The notes beneath the pieces are model-generated. The model did no database searches. It had not been told where the DNA came from and saw only the letters and a program-made list of their open reading frames with translations. Made by a program: the position numbers and the translations under genes. A stretch of DNA of 64,000 nucleotides from the NCBI GenBank assembly GCA_036245805.1, contig BTRK01000003.1, positions 44,134,044-44,198,043 on the forward strand. The letters run 5' to 3'. Origin of the DNA: Pristionchus mayeri (lineage: Eukaryota; Nematoda; Chromadorea; Rhabditida; Neodiplogasteridae). The stretch's first letter is position 1. Each line of letters begins with the position of its first letter. Shown piece by piece: positions 1 to 11,949 of this stretch.

Positions 1-961
1 AAAGGTAGTGATTTTTTTGCAAATATGTCTATTTTTAAGACGATCCATTGTGAACTCCGATTAAGTCTAGTCAGTTTATAGCTACACTTTAATAGGGGAA
101 ACATATAACGTACAAAAAACGGACATTATCTCAATTCGAAGAAATCGATTTTTATCATCTCGATTTTTCTCATATTTAGGCACATGCTACTTTTACTTAA
201 CGGTAGGAATTCCCAATTTTCTGGAAAAATCTAGTAGAACGGACAACATATGTCAAAAAAGTTTTAGCTTAGGGTCGCCACCAATCCGGAAGGTAGGTAT
301 ATTTTTGCTTGAAAATGCAAAATTGTGAGTGTCAGAAAAGAACGAAAACAAAATTTTAGCGTCATTTTGTGAGAATCGATTAGATTTTACTTGTATACAC
401 CTTCCCCCAACTAAATTCCTCAAGCGTTATGCATTACAGCGGTAAATTAGCAGTTTTGGAAGAAAAAAATAATTTTCAGGTGTCCAAAAAGTCATTTTTA
501 TAAGATTGAATATATGCTCCATTTTGCAAGTGCATAATACTTGGCCTAAGTTGAAGAAGTTGAATAATGTACAAAATTATCCGATTGCCCTCGTAACTTC
601 CATATTATCATGTGAAACATATTTTTTTACGAGCGCGATATTGCATTTTCAAGCAACAATACACCTACCTTCCGGATGGATGAGGACCCTAAGCTCAACC
701 TTTTCTGACACATGTTGGTCCATTCTACTAGATTTGCCCAAAACAATTGGAATTTGGATCGTAAAGGAAAATTAGCATGTGCCTAAATATGAGAAAAATC
801 GAGATGATAAAAATCGATTTTTTCGAATTGAGATAATGTCCGTTTTTTGTACGTTATATGTTTTCCCTATCAAAGTGCAGCTATAAACTGGCTAGACTTA
901 ATCGGAGTTCACAGTGGATCGTCTCAAAAATAGACATATTTGCAAAAAAATCACTACCTTT
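1..961. repeat. Foldback (inverted-repeat) transposable element, left edge at or beyond the window start
   Basis: Bases 1-330 are repeated in inverted orientation at about 640-961; for example TAGTGATTTTTTTGCAAATA at 6-25 reappears as its complement near 937-956. The arms differ by scattered substitutions, so the element is not recent. The middle (330-640) shows no transposase-like ORF. The 89-codon ORF at 506-775 runs across the arm and looks incidental. Superfamily unknown, because the left flank and therefore the TSD cannot be seen. Confidence 0.85.
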
Positions 962-1360
962 CCTCTTCTGTGATTCAGGAGACCCCTTTGAAGCACGATT
1001 TTTTTTACCAAAAGTTGGTTTTTAGGGTAACTTTTCACGAGAAATCTAATAATGCTGATTAAAATGACACACATTGAAACACTTTTTCATGGCTGAAATT
1101 TTTATTATTCTAATTACCCTAACTTTTTCCACAGATGAGCTAGCTTTTCACTTCCAACAGTAAAAATGCTTATCTCGTCGAGATCTTTCAGAATTACTAT
1201 AAATTTATGAAGTTTGGATGAGCCGTTCAAAAAATACAAAAACCGACCACCCAGGTTCAGCGCGACACACGAAATGAGGGGTAAGAGATACGGCTTCCTA
1301 AGGTCGATTTTCGAACTCTACGTGAAAAGTTACCCCTAGGGGCATCTTAACATCAGAACT
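962..1360. repeat. Relic of the foldback family also present at 51-56 kb
   Basis: Bases 1085-1345 match the outer arms of the element at 51042-56207: the string GATGAGCTAGC, the stretch around TTATCTCGTCGAGATCTTTC and the end CGAACTCTACGTGAAAAGT occur in both places. The ends GGGTAACTTTTCACG (near 1025) and CGTGAAAAGTTACCCC (near 1322) are inverted copies, suggesting a shortened foldback. No coding capacity. Confidence 0.7.
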
Positions 1361-2019
1361 TTATTTTTCGCTGTACGGCCTCTGGTCAGTTCTCTCAGAT
1401 AGTCACTCATATAGTCAACTATGATATAGGAATACTAGTGGGGGAGGGGATTGATGAATGAGAGCAAAGGTAGGAAAGTCAGAGAGTAGGGGAGAGAGGG
1501 AGCGAATAGTTCGCTGAGAACGAACTATTCGAGCCCCCTGGCAGAGGGTCTCGCTCGAGCGAATAGAGAGAGAAAGAGGGGGGGGGGAAGAGGGTGCGAA
1601 TACCGACTATTCGTATTCGTACCGGCAACCCTAACGCATCGTATTTTGCCCATTTGGGCTCACTATTTCACTCCAATCTTTCGAACCCGTGAACGAAATT
1701 GGCTGCAAACACAGATTCTGAATCCTCTCGTTAAGCCGGTTCTGTTGATGTATGTCTCGCAATTTACTTTTGCCAATGCGGAAAGTTGTATTTTTAAAAA
1801 TAATTTTAATAATTCATGAAAAATGAAATAGATAGGCGTGATCAGCATCAAATTCTACCCCGGGAACCCTAGTCGCGTAAAAGTAGCACTGCCGAGAGGT
1901 CAGATACTTGAAAAAAACGTGATTTCAACGTGAAGCCGTCTGGAGCCAACGAAGGTTCCAGGAGCAAAACAAATATGCCTATCGTGTTCAGCACACTCGA
2001 TTACCCCAAAGCACGAAGT
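1361..2019. other. Intergenic stretch, no gene seen
   Basis: Mixed sequence with a purine-rich tract (1435-1600) and a clean short hairpin at 1503-1531 (CGAATAGTTCG / CGAACTATTCG with a 7-nt loop). The 62-codon ORF on the minus strand (1663-1851) lacks splice or family support. I see no gene here. Confidence 0.5.
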
Positions 2020-3270
2020 TAGAGAGAATTCAAACAGCCTCATATGAGTCCGTTTGCGATAGATTCGACAATACCTCAGAATAGCTCGAAACCTCAAACT
2101 CACAAAACAGGATATCTGGGGGTAGTTTTCGATGCTGAACACAATGTTCAACATCCTTTTGCATAATTCGTTCATAGAAATTAGGTGTGGTGCGATCCCA
2201 CTTCCGGCCAAAACTGCTTGCTTTTCTATGCTTATTTCGGTCCAATTACATGCTGGAAGCACGAAATCTCGCAGTAGAATTTCAAGGCGAATTGAGCCAT
2301 GTAATTCATTAGGCATGGATATTTTTCGTGATTCGACTTTTTGACTCGATAATTTTCACGAGTCTCCATTCTCCATTCTAGCGCTCTTGATGGGCGGTCG
2401 TCCCTGACCCCGCTCTTTTCCGACCTAGTTTGGGGAATCATCTCCCGTCAGCTTGGGCAACCTGGAGAGTCGCCTTCTTGGTACACTTCAAGAGGAGGAG
2501 CGGACGGATTCCCATCGTCTCGAGTGATCTACCGTCAAGAATCGCCCCGCTGTCTGCGTTGTGAGTTCCTAACCGGCGCAAGTCAGGTGTTCGGCGGCAG
2601 GATGATCTACTTCGATGCTCAACGGAGATCCGTCACGATCGTCCCTACAGTTGATTAAAGAAACCAAAGAAGATCCTATCCCTTAACCTGACGACCTTCT
2701 GAGACCGAAGATCCTAATCCCCTCCGCACTGAAGTCACCCTCCTGCAGGACCATTGTGCGTGACGTCAGGATAAATATGAATATGAATTTTCGCGAGTGG
2801 AGACCCTAACCATTCGAACCGCCTTTTCATGCTGATTCGATTGGTATACACATAGCCTTCGTTTGCTCAATTTACTAATATTTTACTGTATTTCACAGTG
2901 TACATAGAGAAATGAGAGGGTAATTGACATGAAATTATTCTCCCTCTCATTTTCCTAAGGCGGTTAGGACTCCACTCGCGCAAGTTATCGAGTCAAAAAG
3001 TCGAATTATCTCAAAAATGAAAAATATCCATGCCTAAAAATTCTGCTCGCGTAAGCGAGATTTCGTGCTTCCAGAATGTAATTGGACCGAGATACGCATA
3101 GAAAAGCAGTGTTGGTCGGAAGTGGCATGGCACCACACCGAATTTCAATGACAGCATCGAAAACTACCCCAGAAATCATGTTTTCGTGAGTTTAAGGTTT
3201 CGGGCTGTTCCGAGGCATCGTTACGAGTTGTTGAATCTATTGCAAACGGTCTCATATATGAGAGGAATCG
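2020..3270. repeat. Foldback element with inverted arms 2020-2363 and 2985-3270
   Basis: The left arm (CTCATATGAGTCCGTTTGC ... GGCATGGATATTTTTC ... TTTTTGACTCGATAA) is repeated inverted on the right (TTATCGAGTCAAAAAGTCG ... CATGCCTAAAAATTC ... GCAAACGGTCTCATATATGAG). ORFs of 60-138 codons in the left arm also exist in degraded form in the right arm and are not credible genes. An extra 422-bp insertion interrupts the left arm (separate entry), and a smaller inverted repeat (about 2790-2815 versus 2955-2985) lies in the centre. Confidence 0.8.
2364..2785 (+). mobile_element. Probable non-LTR (LINE/SINE-type) retroposon fragment inserted in the foldback arm
   Basis: The insertion is flanked by AATTTTCACGAGT (2351-2363) and AATTTTCGCGAGT (2786-2798), a 13-bp target duplication with one mismatch. 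The other arm of the foldback (about 2960-3000) shows the unbroken site. The 3' end carries an A/T-rich repeat tail (ATAAATATGAATATGAAT), as at non-LTR ends. GC-rich body, no long ORF. Family not recognised. Confidence 0.6.
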
Positions 3271-3329
3271 CGAGAGAATCGAGCAATCAGCGGCGGTGAA
3301 TTCAAATTTGTGCTATCTGGCCTTCATCG

Positions 3330-4856
3330 CGTCCTCCTTCGTATTCTTCTTCTTCATCTCGTCCTCCTTCTTCTTCCTCTCGTCCTCCTTCTTCTTCCTC
3401 TCGTCCTCCTTCTTCTTCCTCTGGTCCTCCTTCTTCTTCCTCTCGTCCTCTTTCTTCTTCTCCGTCCTCTCGTCCTCCTTCTTCTTCCTCTCATCCTCCT
3501 TCTTCTTCCTCTCGTCCTCCTTCTTCTACCTCTCGTCCTCCTTCTTCTTCCTCTCGTGCTCCTTCTTCTTCCTCTCGTCCTCCTTCTTCTTCCTCTCGTC
3601 CTCCTTCTTCTTCTCCGTCCTCTCGTCATCCTTCTTCTTCATCTCGTCCTCCTTCTTTTTCCTCTCGTCCTCCTTCTTCTTCTCCGTCCTCTCGTCTTCC
3701 TTCTTCTTCCTCTCGTCTTTCTTCTTCTTCCTCTCGTCCTCCTTCTTCTTCCTCTCGTCCTCCTTCTTCTTCTCCGTCCTCTCGTCCTCCTTCTTCTTCT
3801 CAATCATCTCCTCCTTCTTCTTCTCCGTCATCTCGTCATCCTTCTTCGTCCTCTCGTCATCCTTCTTCTTCCCCTCGTCCTCCTTCTTCTTCCTCTCGTC
3901 ATCCTTCTTCTTCTCCGTCCTCTCGTCCTCCTTCTTCTTCATCTCGTCCTCCTTCTTCTTCCTCTCGTCCTCCTTCTTCTTCCTCTCGTCCTCCTTCTTC
4001 TTCCTCTCGTCCTCCTTCTTCTTCCTCTCGTCCTCCTTCTTCTTCTCCGTCCTCTCGTCCTCCTTCTTCTTCCTGTCGTCCTCCTTCTTCTTCCTCTCGT
4101 CCTCCTTCTCCGTCCTTTCATCCTCCTTCTTCTTCCTCTCGTCCTCCTTCTTCTTCTCCGTCCTCTCGTCCTCCTTCTTCTTCTTCTCAATCATCTCCTC
4201 CTTCTTCTTCTCCGTCATCTCGTCATCCTTCTTCGTCCTCTCGTCATCCTTCTTCTTCCTCTCGTCCTCCTTCTTCTTCTCCGTCATCTCGTCCTCCTTC
4301 TTCTTCCTCTCGTCCTCCTTCTTCTTCCTCTCGTCCTCCTTCTTCTTCTTCTCAATCATCTCCTCCTTCTTCTTCTCCGTCATCTCGTCATCCTTCTCCG
4401 TCCTTTCATCCTCCTTCTTCTTCCTCTCGTCCTCCTTCTTCTTCTCCGTCCTCTCGTCCTCCTTCTTCTTCTTCTCAATCATCTCCTCCTTCTTCTTCTC
4501 CGTCATCTCGTCATCCTTCTTCGTCCTCTCGTCATCCTTCTTCTTCCTCTCGTCCTCCTTCTTCTTCTCCGTCATCTCGTCCTCCTTCTTCTTCCTCTCG
4601 TCCTCCTTCTTCTTCCTCTCGTCCTCCTTCTTCTTCTTCTCAATCATCTCCTCCTTCTTCTTCTCCGTCATCTCGTCATCCTTCTTCGTCCTCTCGTCAT
4701 CCTTCTTCTTCCTCTCGTCCTCCTTCTTCTTCTCCGTCATCTCGTCCTCCTTCTTCTTCCTCTCGTCCTCCTTCTTCTTCCTCTCGTCCTCCTTCTTCTT
4801 CCTCTCGTCCTCCTTCTTCTTCTCCGTCCTCTCGTCGTCCTTCTTCTTCTCCTTAA
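3330..4856. repeat. 21-bp minisatellite (KKKEDER array) with higher-order units
   Basis: Tandem copies of a 21-bp unit (plus strand CTCGTCCTCCTTCTTCTTC plus CT) with insertions of CTCCGT. A landmark (CTCAATCATCTCCTCC) recurs near 3800, 4187, 4351, 4476 and 4640, showing a higher-order unit of about 165 bp (55 codons) duplicated several times at the 3' side. The strand bias is extreme: pyrimidine-rich on plus, purine-rich on minus. It forms the terminal exon of the minus-strand gene; the long plus-strand Ser/Phe and Leu/Val ORFs are shadows. Confidence 0.95.
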
Positions 4857-5378
4857 ATGTCAATGGCACGTTGGTAGTATTTCAAATGTATGTATTAATG
4901 AATTTAGTTAAATACAGAGTGAATCATAATCATGATCGCACCGGCCTTTCCACCTCTTTCCGCTCATCGTGCTCAATGCGACGCCTTTTCTGTTGATCAC
5001 GGTCATGCTCCTGTACATAATTATTAATGACTGTTTCATCAATTTAATGTGTTGAGAGTATCACGCAAGCTCGCAGTACAGCGTGTCGTACCTTCATCAC
5101 TATCTTACTCACCTCTTCACGGCCCGAATCCTGCTGATGCTCGAGATGACGTTTGTGCGTAGTGGGAGTGGCGAGATCCCGATTCTCAAATATAAATATT
5201 CCATACATGCTTTGCTTCTGGAGCTTCTCAAAATGACCATCATGCTCCTCATTTTGCCCTATCTCGCCTGTTTATTTTGTTTTCTGTAGCACAACAGCAG
5301 AATCCTCTTGCTAATGAATGCTTCTCCTTCCCTCTCACGCCATCCTTGTTCTCTTCGATTCCTACTGTAATTTGTCAT
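3526..5378 (-). CDS. Highly charged (K/E/D/R) heptad-repeat protein, predicted single alpha-helix or coiled-coil
   Basis: Model of four minus-strand exons: 5339-5387 (start ATG at 5378), 5113-5267, 4942-5010 and 3526-4851. Junctions are GT...AG and phases agree (1, 0, 0). The N-terminal ~85 residues are non-repetitive but polar (MTNYSRNREQGW..., then EHDRDQQKRRRIEHDERKE). The last exon encodes about 440 residues of KKKEDER heptads with variants (KKKDDER, TKKDDEMTE, KKKEEMIE). Alternating K/R and E/D at i/i+4 spacing is the signature of ER/K single alpha-helices, so a rigid spacer or coiled-coil is expected; partner and location are unknown. The frame meets TAG at 3526-3528 inside the repeat (an AAG lysine codon changed to TAG). 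Without it, about 70 more residues would be read to a stop near 3318. Array length alone proves nothing, since several frames stay open in this repeat; the three upstream exons with consistent phases are the real support. The first exon may be 5' UTR or may continue upstream. Confidence 0.55.
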
Positions 5379-5387
5379 CCTTACCTT

Positions 5388-8288
5388 CTAGCAATAATTG
5401 CCTTTGAACATCGGAGTGGAAGTGTCAGTGAGCCACAGATCTCGCTCTCTCCATATCATACACTATCTCGCTCACTCTGATCGACGAGAGAGCGTGTTGT
5501 TTAGAGGCCACAGATGGTCTGGCACGTGGCTCGCTTTCCATTTATACGACTCTCACTTCTCATTGCGCGTACGACCTCTCTCTCACATAAAGGAGACTCA
5601 TCTCACTGACATGACTTGGCCAGTGGAAAGTTTACTTTTCTCTCCTTTTCTCATCAATATATGTCGTTATCTATCGCCAAAGTTGTTTAATTTTATTGAG
5701 TGAATTTGCTCATTAGATCCGAGAATTAATGGATTCATCCCCTCTCTCCAATATATTGTTGGTTCGCTACTTTTTCATCTGCATACGTCCTAATATCTTT
5801 GAACCAAAATGTTCGATAATCGATAACGCTGCTGTCTATCTAAACATAGTGGTTGTTGATACCAGCCGAGTGCTGCGGGGAGGCGGAGAGAAGAGGGGAA
5901 GGGGCACAAGTCAAAACAGCGGTGTTTATGGCTTGAAACTCTTTCTAGATACATTTCCCTGAAGTCCATATTGACAAGACTCAAGATATTCTTCCCAAGT
6001 GCTAATCGTTCCGTTTTTATCTTCCATGCACCTTCGCGAGAAATGAACAATACCATCCGCCTACTGATCAAATCTCTTTGATGATACATATACGTTTTTC
6101 AATTTCTCGTATATCATCGTTTTTTTTTCATCGCTTCTATACCGACTAAACGCCATTGATTTCATTTCCGCAATCGTGCGCATAACGATAACCGATTACG
6201 GCAGCCCCATACCTCCTGATCGCTATCTTCATGATTGGTTTCTGATTCAGCCTTCTTTCAGCACCTTCTCCCGCATTTTCTCCGTTTTCCGTTGATCTGT
6301 AATGATGCCGTTGGCAAATGGAGTCTTTGCAACTCTCGCTTGCTTTCATCGTTAGTTGTGAAAAAAGAAAAAGAAAAAAGTAGTATTCGCCTATCACGAC
6401 GCCTATCGCGCTCTACCGCCCCCGCACCATTTCAGCGTTCCTGAGGTTATCAGCGACCTATGCGCCAGGCTAACCGAACGTGTTGTGTGCACCTGGTGGG
6501 GGATTTTACTTTTCGCGATTTTTGAATCACTACCAACATTTCTCAACCCCATTGGTATGGGTTAGTGTTCGCAATTCGGGTCGCCGTCTCTTCAGTTTCC
6601 ACACTCTCTCGACCGCTCGATCGGCGAGAGAGTGTGCAAAATGAAGAGACGGTGGTTTCATTTCTGGAACTTTTGCATGGGTGGATCTGCAGGCGAGGGG
6701 GTCGAACTCATGCCTGGAACACAACCACTGCGCCACCTCACCTATTCGAAATGGCCCGAATTACATGTTGACGTGGGCACAGCCATAGCCGTAATTCCTC
6801 CAATCTTGGCACTCACCCCCCCCCCCTGCCCCGGAGCATCACAGAAATATCCTGCCGTAGTAAGTGATAAAGCCCCTTGTCTCCTTTCCACCCCTCCCTT
6901 TGTCTAGATTCCCTCCCCGCTCTCAAGTGTTCTCCACACTCTCACTTCCTCTCATCTTCGAGAAAGCAAAGATGGGAGAGATAATATGCAGAAACGCAAA
7001 TTCAGGGGTCACATATTAGAGATCATTCGCGCATAAGTGCGCCCTCTCGCCTCCTTTGATCCATTTGGCATCGATCCCATTGGAATTCGCAGTGCCATAA
7101 GGTGCCTTTCCGTGTGTTCCTCATCCACCCTCATCATTCTCCCCCACCTCCTCCCACTAGTCGATGCCCCCCAATCTCTGTACCTCCTTCCTTCCCGCAC
7201 TTCCGCGCACTCCCCATACAGTGCTTTATTGACCTCCTCCGCCCCTCTCTCGTCCAAATTCTCCTTTTAATGATCTTAAATGCGTCAATTATCTACCAAC
7301 CGATTATCATGAGATCTGAGAGAGGTTTGCGCAGAGTAGTTAAGCTCACTTCTTCGTAAATATATGAGGATTCCCCATTGGGAAGAGGCCATGATCACTC
7401 AAAAATATAATTGGGAATGAGAGAGGAGTGAGCCCCAGATGGTAAGACACGAGGCTCGCGTTCCTTTCATACTCTCCTCGCTTCTCATTGCGCTTTCAAT
7501 CTCTCTCACACATAAAGGAGACTCATTTCATTCTGACATGGTGTGGCCTGTGGAAAGTTTTCTTCTCTCTCCACAACATTTAGAGTGCCAAAGGTGGCCG
7601 CGCCTTTATGATTACTCGATTACCCTCCTTATTCGCCTTCGCTCGTTGTGTCCCTTCTCCCGTTTACGTCGATCTGTGACAAATAAGCAATGAAGTTACA
7701 TGTATTGATTCCACTCCTTCAAATTCGACATCACTTCGCTTCACGTGCTATTTCACTGGTCCGTATATTGGTACCTTGCCGCAACGAGTAATCATCATAT
7801 CCTCTATTCCCTCATATTATTGCGTTAGTGCGTTTCGCGCTTGAACTAACTCGTTAATCAAAACATGAGCGCAACCGCCTCCCATCACGGACCCTCGTCG
7901 ACGCCACCCGACACGCGTAGCAACATTACCCTTTCGATATGCCTCAGCTATCATAGAGATCGATAGGAGCAGTCGTTGTGAGTCACAAGAACCGTTGAAT
8001 CCATTCCTTTTTTCTACGTGCTCCCTCCCTACTAGCGATCCTCCAGTATCTCACTTTCTCACGCAAAGAGCGAATCTCTCAGGAGGAAGCGCCCAAGTTG
8101 GAATCAGCCCTGTTTTATCCTTGGGTGCCTCCTCCTACACTAATGTGGATCCAAAGCAGCAGAAGTTGGATTCACGGCTGGATCCAACTTGCAATTGACT
8201 TTAGCGAAGGGGGGGCACTCACAGGGATGATTCCAACTTGGACGCCTCCACCTGAGCAGAGGCATTCGGAAAGTCCGACTTTTGATTA
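5388..8288. repeat. Interspersed repeat block A, copy 1 (to about 7640), then unassigned sequence
   Basis: Bases 5398-7640 align in the same orientation, with many indels, to 13140-14900. Shared landmarks are the tract around GAAAGTTTTCTTCTCTCTCC (7550), TTTCACTCTGACATG-like segments, CTGCGGGGAGGC (5872) and CGCAAATTCAGGGGTCA (6997). ORFs of 60-100 codons in it are not conserved between copies, so I treat it as non-coding. From 7641 to 8288 I see nothing beyond low-complexity traces. Confidence 0.7.
6584..6652. mobile_element. Short palindromic MITE (CTCTCTCG hairpin family)
   Basis: A near-perfect hairpin: CCGTCTCTTCAGTTTCCACA ... TGTGCAAAATGAAGAGACGG around a ~20-nt core GAxCGxTCGATCGGCGAG. 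The same core (ACACTCTCTCGC ... GCGAGAGAGTGTG) recurs throughout this window. Confidence 0.7.
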
Positions 8289-9254
8289 GTGATGGCAAGT
8301 CGCGTACTATTCCCATTGCAGGCACTAGGTTGGATGAGAACCGTCGGATGGGAACCCACTGGATGAGAACCAAAAAAGACACCCTTCTCCAGCTTGTTCA
8401 CAGTAGGTTTCCAAAGTGTCAAAAATGCTTCTGTGAAAGTCCTACAGAAGGGTCCATTTGTTGATTCTCATCATTCCTAGTGCCCCATTTCGCGTGCTAT
8501 CTACCCGATCGGGCAAAGCGAGAGAACGTATGTAATGAAGACAAATGCCGATTTGCCATCACTTCAGCTGATGAATAGCGCTGGAACGCTCAGTGAGAGA
8601 CCAAAGATCAGCGATCATCCCTATCAGCGCCATTGAGCTCTTTCTCTCGCCTCCTTTGACCAATAATGCCATCGCGCCCATTCAAATCATTCGCTGTCCA
8701 CTCGAAATTTTCGTGGTGGGTGGCCGGACATGGTGGGAGGTTTGGCGGAAGAGGATGTGAGAGGACGCTGGAAGATTCCAGATTCTGCATGAGAACGACT
8801 GGTGTGAAGCAAGGAGAACGGAAAAGTGAGGGCCGTGATGAAATGGCAGGCTTTAATACAGTGCTAGGGCATGCTTCCAATTTTCACATCCATCTCTCTA
8901 TTTTCCGCCATTATTCCTCTCCGTTTTATCCTCGATCTGCCTATTTTTAGTACTGAATCAATTCGGAACATTCTGCACTTTCCAGTCATCTTTCGCACCA
9001 ATGCGTGCCTCCGTTTTAGACCTTTTTCAGCCTGCCTTTCACCTCCTATTCAAGGGGGAGAGAGAAGTGCATATCGTAACCCCCTTTCACATGCTTTATC
9101 ACTCATCTGATTATCTGGGCTCTCCGTCCACTGCGCTCTCTCATCTGAATGTTCCGACTTAAACATCGGAAAGTTCGTTGATCATTCCACTCCGAGTCGA
9201 GCATATAATAGGGTAGTAGTAGGGTAGCTGACGGTCATCGTCAAGGTTATCTCC
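8289..9254. repeat. Interspersed repeat block B, copy 1
   Basis: Aligns in the same orientation to 11950-12890 over its whole length (landmarks GGCACTAGGT at 8321, GAAGATTCCAGATTCTGCATG, GGGTAGCTGACGGTCATCGTCAA). It begins with a hAT-like TIR (TTAGTGATGGCAAGTCG at 8286) whose inverted partner is near 8550-8565. Between them is nested a GGCACTAGGT-type MITE (8321-8487). The 94-codon ORF at 8666 has an altered counterpart in copy 2 and is not credible. Confidence 0.75.
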
Positions 9255-11324
9255 ATACGTCAAATGGGGTCTCGATGTTAATTTTTTGCCGACGTGCCTA
9301 AATTTTTTTTGCCGACGTGGCCTATCCATAAAAAATTGCCGATGTGGCCAATCCGCAGTAATTTGTCGTTTTTTGAGTGTCGAAATTGAAATTGAGATTT
9401 CGCATCGAAAAAAAAAAATTTTTAAGAAAATGTTATTTTTTGTTGTATTTTCTTGTTCATTGTTATGCAATTTTATAAATAATACACTAATCCAATCGTT
9501 ATTAGTGTTCAAAAATATACTAATATTCGGATATTCAACTGATTTTAAGTACTGGCATGCAATGACATACTATGTAGCCGTTCGACCATATAATATGAAA
9601 TGGATATGAATCTTTTTGAGTGTTGATTTCAAATCTTTAGTTTTGCATGACCGTCAATTTCATTTTCACTTCGAATCCGGCCACTTTTGATCTCCATTTG
9701 CGAACCACAGAGGCATGCTTTTCCTCACCCTAAAAAGATCGAGAGGCCAAGGGACCAAAAACACTCTGACCGAGGATTCCATGGCTGAAGTTCATAGGGG
9801 GAGCCTTGCCAGTGGGAATGCTGAGCATTTATACAATGCTATCATACTTACCGTCATTCTTTGAGCCACCTTTCGCGTTGCAGTCAAGCCATTTTTGAAT
9901 ATTGAAACGTATACCAGGCAATATAATTTATGTTACATACACTACACACATCTATATAGGCGCAAAAAAAACAACGGCTTAATAACAAAAAAAATCAAGT
10001 TTAAAAAAGTCAGTTCTAAAATTAAGAATCAGCTGATTCAGCCATTGAACAAAAATAAGCTATTCTCGTACTAAAAATGGGTTACGGTAGCATGATTTTT
10101 TGCTCTCAATCACTTTAAAAATTAATAACTCATTAAATTGATCTTTTTTTTTTAGAATTTCAAATTGGATCGGGGAAAACGTTTGTATACCACAGCGCAG
10201 TCACCAAAAAAATAAAAGAATGTGACGTGCCCAAAGTTGCATGAAAAATGTGCACTCTCGAAATCTCTCATTTTATAGTTTTTCTTTGTTCTCACGAAGT
10301 AAGCCACCGCGTGGGTCACTTTTTCGGTTATAACCACTTTCAAGTATGCCATTTAGACTAATGCAAGTCAGACCCACGGCGCCGACCTCGAAATATGATT
10401 ATATCGGCATCGAAATGTGATGTTTTCGAAGAAATCTTTGTCCTCGTTCTCAGCAAATATAGCTCCCCGTGTGCTATTATTTTGCCTAAAACTTCTTTTC
10501 AATATGTACTATTTACTCCAAAAATACTGACCCACGCGGTGACCTCGAAATTAGTTAAAATATCGAAAAACACTGAGTTGCGTTATAAGCACACGCAACG
10601 CGCGTCCACGCGTTGCGTGCGATAGCCACCCTCAAGCTCATTTTTGTTCTTTTATATAATTTCAAGGAACCCGCGTGGGTCAGTCTTTTTAGAGTAAATA
10701 CTACATATTGAAAAGAAGTTTTAGGCAAAATAATAACACACGGGGAGCTATATTTGCTGAGAACGAGGACAATGATTTCTTCGAAAACATCACATTTCGA
10801 CGCCGATATAATCATATTTCGAGGTCGGCGCCGTGGGTCTGACTTGCATTAGTATAAATGGCATACTTGAAAGTGGTAATAACCGGAAAATGCAAAGGCA
10901 AAATATAAAATAAGAGTTTTCGAGAGTGTACATTTTTCATTCAACTTTGGCCACGTCACATTTTTTTATTTCGCATTTTCGTGACGGCGCTGTGGTATAC
11001 AGACATTTTCCCCGATCCAATTTGAAATTCTAAAAAAGTATGATCAATTTAATGCTGTATTCGATGAGTTATTAATTTTTAAAGTGATTGAGAGCAAAAA
11101 TTCATGCTACCGTAACCCATTTTATGAGTACGCTAATATCTTATTTTTGTTCAATGGCTGAATCAGCTGATTCTTAATTTTAGAACTGACTTTTTAACAT
11201 TTTTTAAAGGTTATTTTAATAATTTAAAAATATTCTCTGATGGTTCAAATTTGTAAAATGCCGACGTGCCTTTTGCCAGCGTGCCGACGTGCATTCTCTC
11301 TTTTGTGAGACCCATTTGACGTAT
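9255..11324. mobile_element. 2.07-kb foldback element with perfect 10-bp target duplication
   Basis: TIRs ATACGTCAAATGGG-GTCTC / GAGACCCATTTGACGTAT are bounded by GGTTATCTCC on both sides (9245-9254, 11325-11334). Block B copy 2 shows the corresponding empty site near 12880-12900. Subterminal repeats of TGCCGACGTG(C/G)C lie inside each end (9285-9355, 11258-11300). A second inverted repeat of about 1.2 kb (about 9990-11205, centre near 10600) fills the middle. No transposase. A 9-10-bp TSD points to a Mutator-like origin (inference). Confidence 0.85.
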
Positions 11325-11334
11325 GGTTATCTCC

Positions 11335-11949
11335 TTCATCTGATTAAGTTGGTCGCTATTTGATAGAACGAGACCGCTCGGGAAACCGAAGATCATATGG
11401 AGAGGCTTGATCAATCACCCCGGTTGGGTGCTGCAAAGCAACCCCAACCGAATCGACCCAATCAACGAACATCCGTATTTTTGTATACACTCTCGCCGTT
11501 CTTGAAATCTCCTCCCCCCCCCCGCCAAATAAATGAATGAATAGACCATCAAAAATCACTCTGCGTTCTCTATCGCTCTCGTCCGGCAGGCGCTGGTATT
11601 AGCATCAGGGAACTTCGTCAGGGAAATTCGTCAGGGAAATCAGGGAAAGCATCAGGGGGAAGTTCGGGAGATCGTTGACCAACTTCGGGAGATCGTTGAT
11701 CGTTGACCAGTCCGAGTCGAGCTAATTTTAGCAATTTTTACACACGCGGTGGAACTCGTCTAATCTCTACTCAAAACAAGCCCCTCTAGATGGAGTCGAC
11801 AGTCGACAGTCTTGTCAAATCGGCATGCGCGCTACTCATTTCGTATGCTATTATGCGGGTCAGACAAAGCAGAGAGTATTTGAAACGAGGGAGGCCCATT
11901 TGTCATCACTTGTGCAAATGATACTATAGCAAGCAAACTGATGAACAAA
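11335..11949. other. Remainder of repeat block B copy 1 and unassigned sequence
   Basis: Starts with the sequence that follows the insertion site (ATCTGATTAAGTTGGTCGCT, compare 12900-12920). It contains short local duplications of CAGGGAAATTCGTCAGGGAA (11600-11660). No gene seen. Confidence 0.5.

Noticed and set aside
3296..4996. Plus-strand ORFs of 566 and 533 codons (Phe/Ser-rich and Leu/Val-rich)
   Set aside because: They are antisense readings of the 21-bp minisatellite, which keeps several frames open; no splice structure or protein-like ends support them.
8608..8950. Overlapping ORFs on both strands, similar to those at 12240-12528
   Set aside because: They lie in interspersed repeat block B; fr-preserving changes between the copies are not evident and starts and stops differ.
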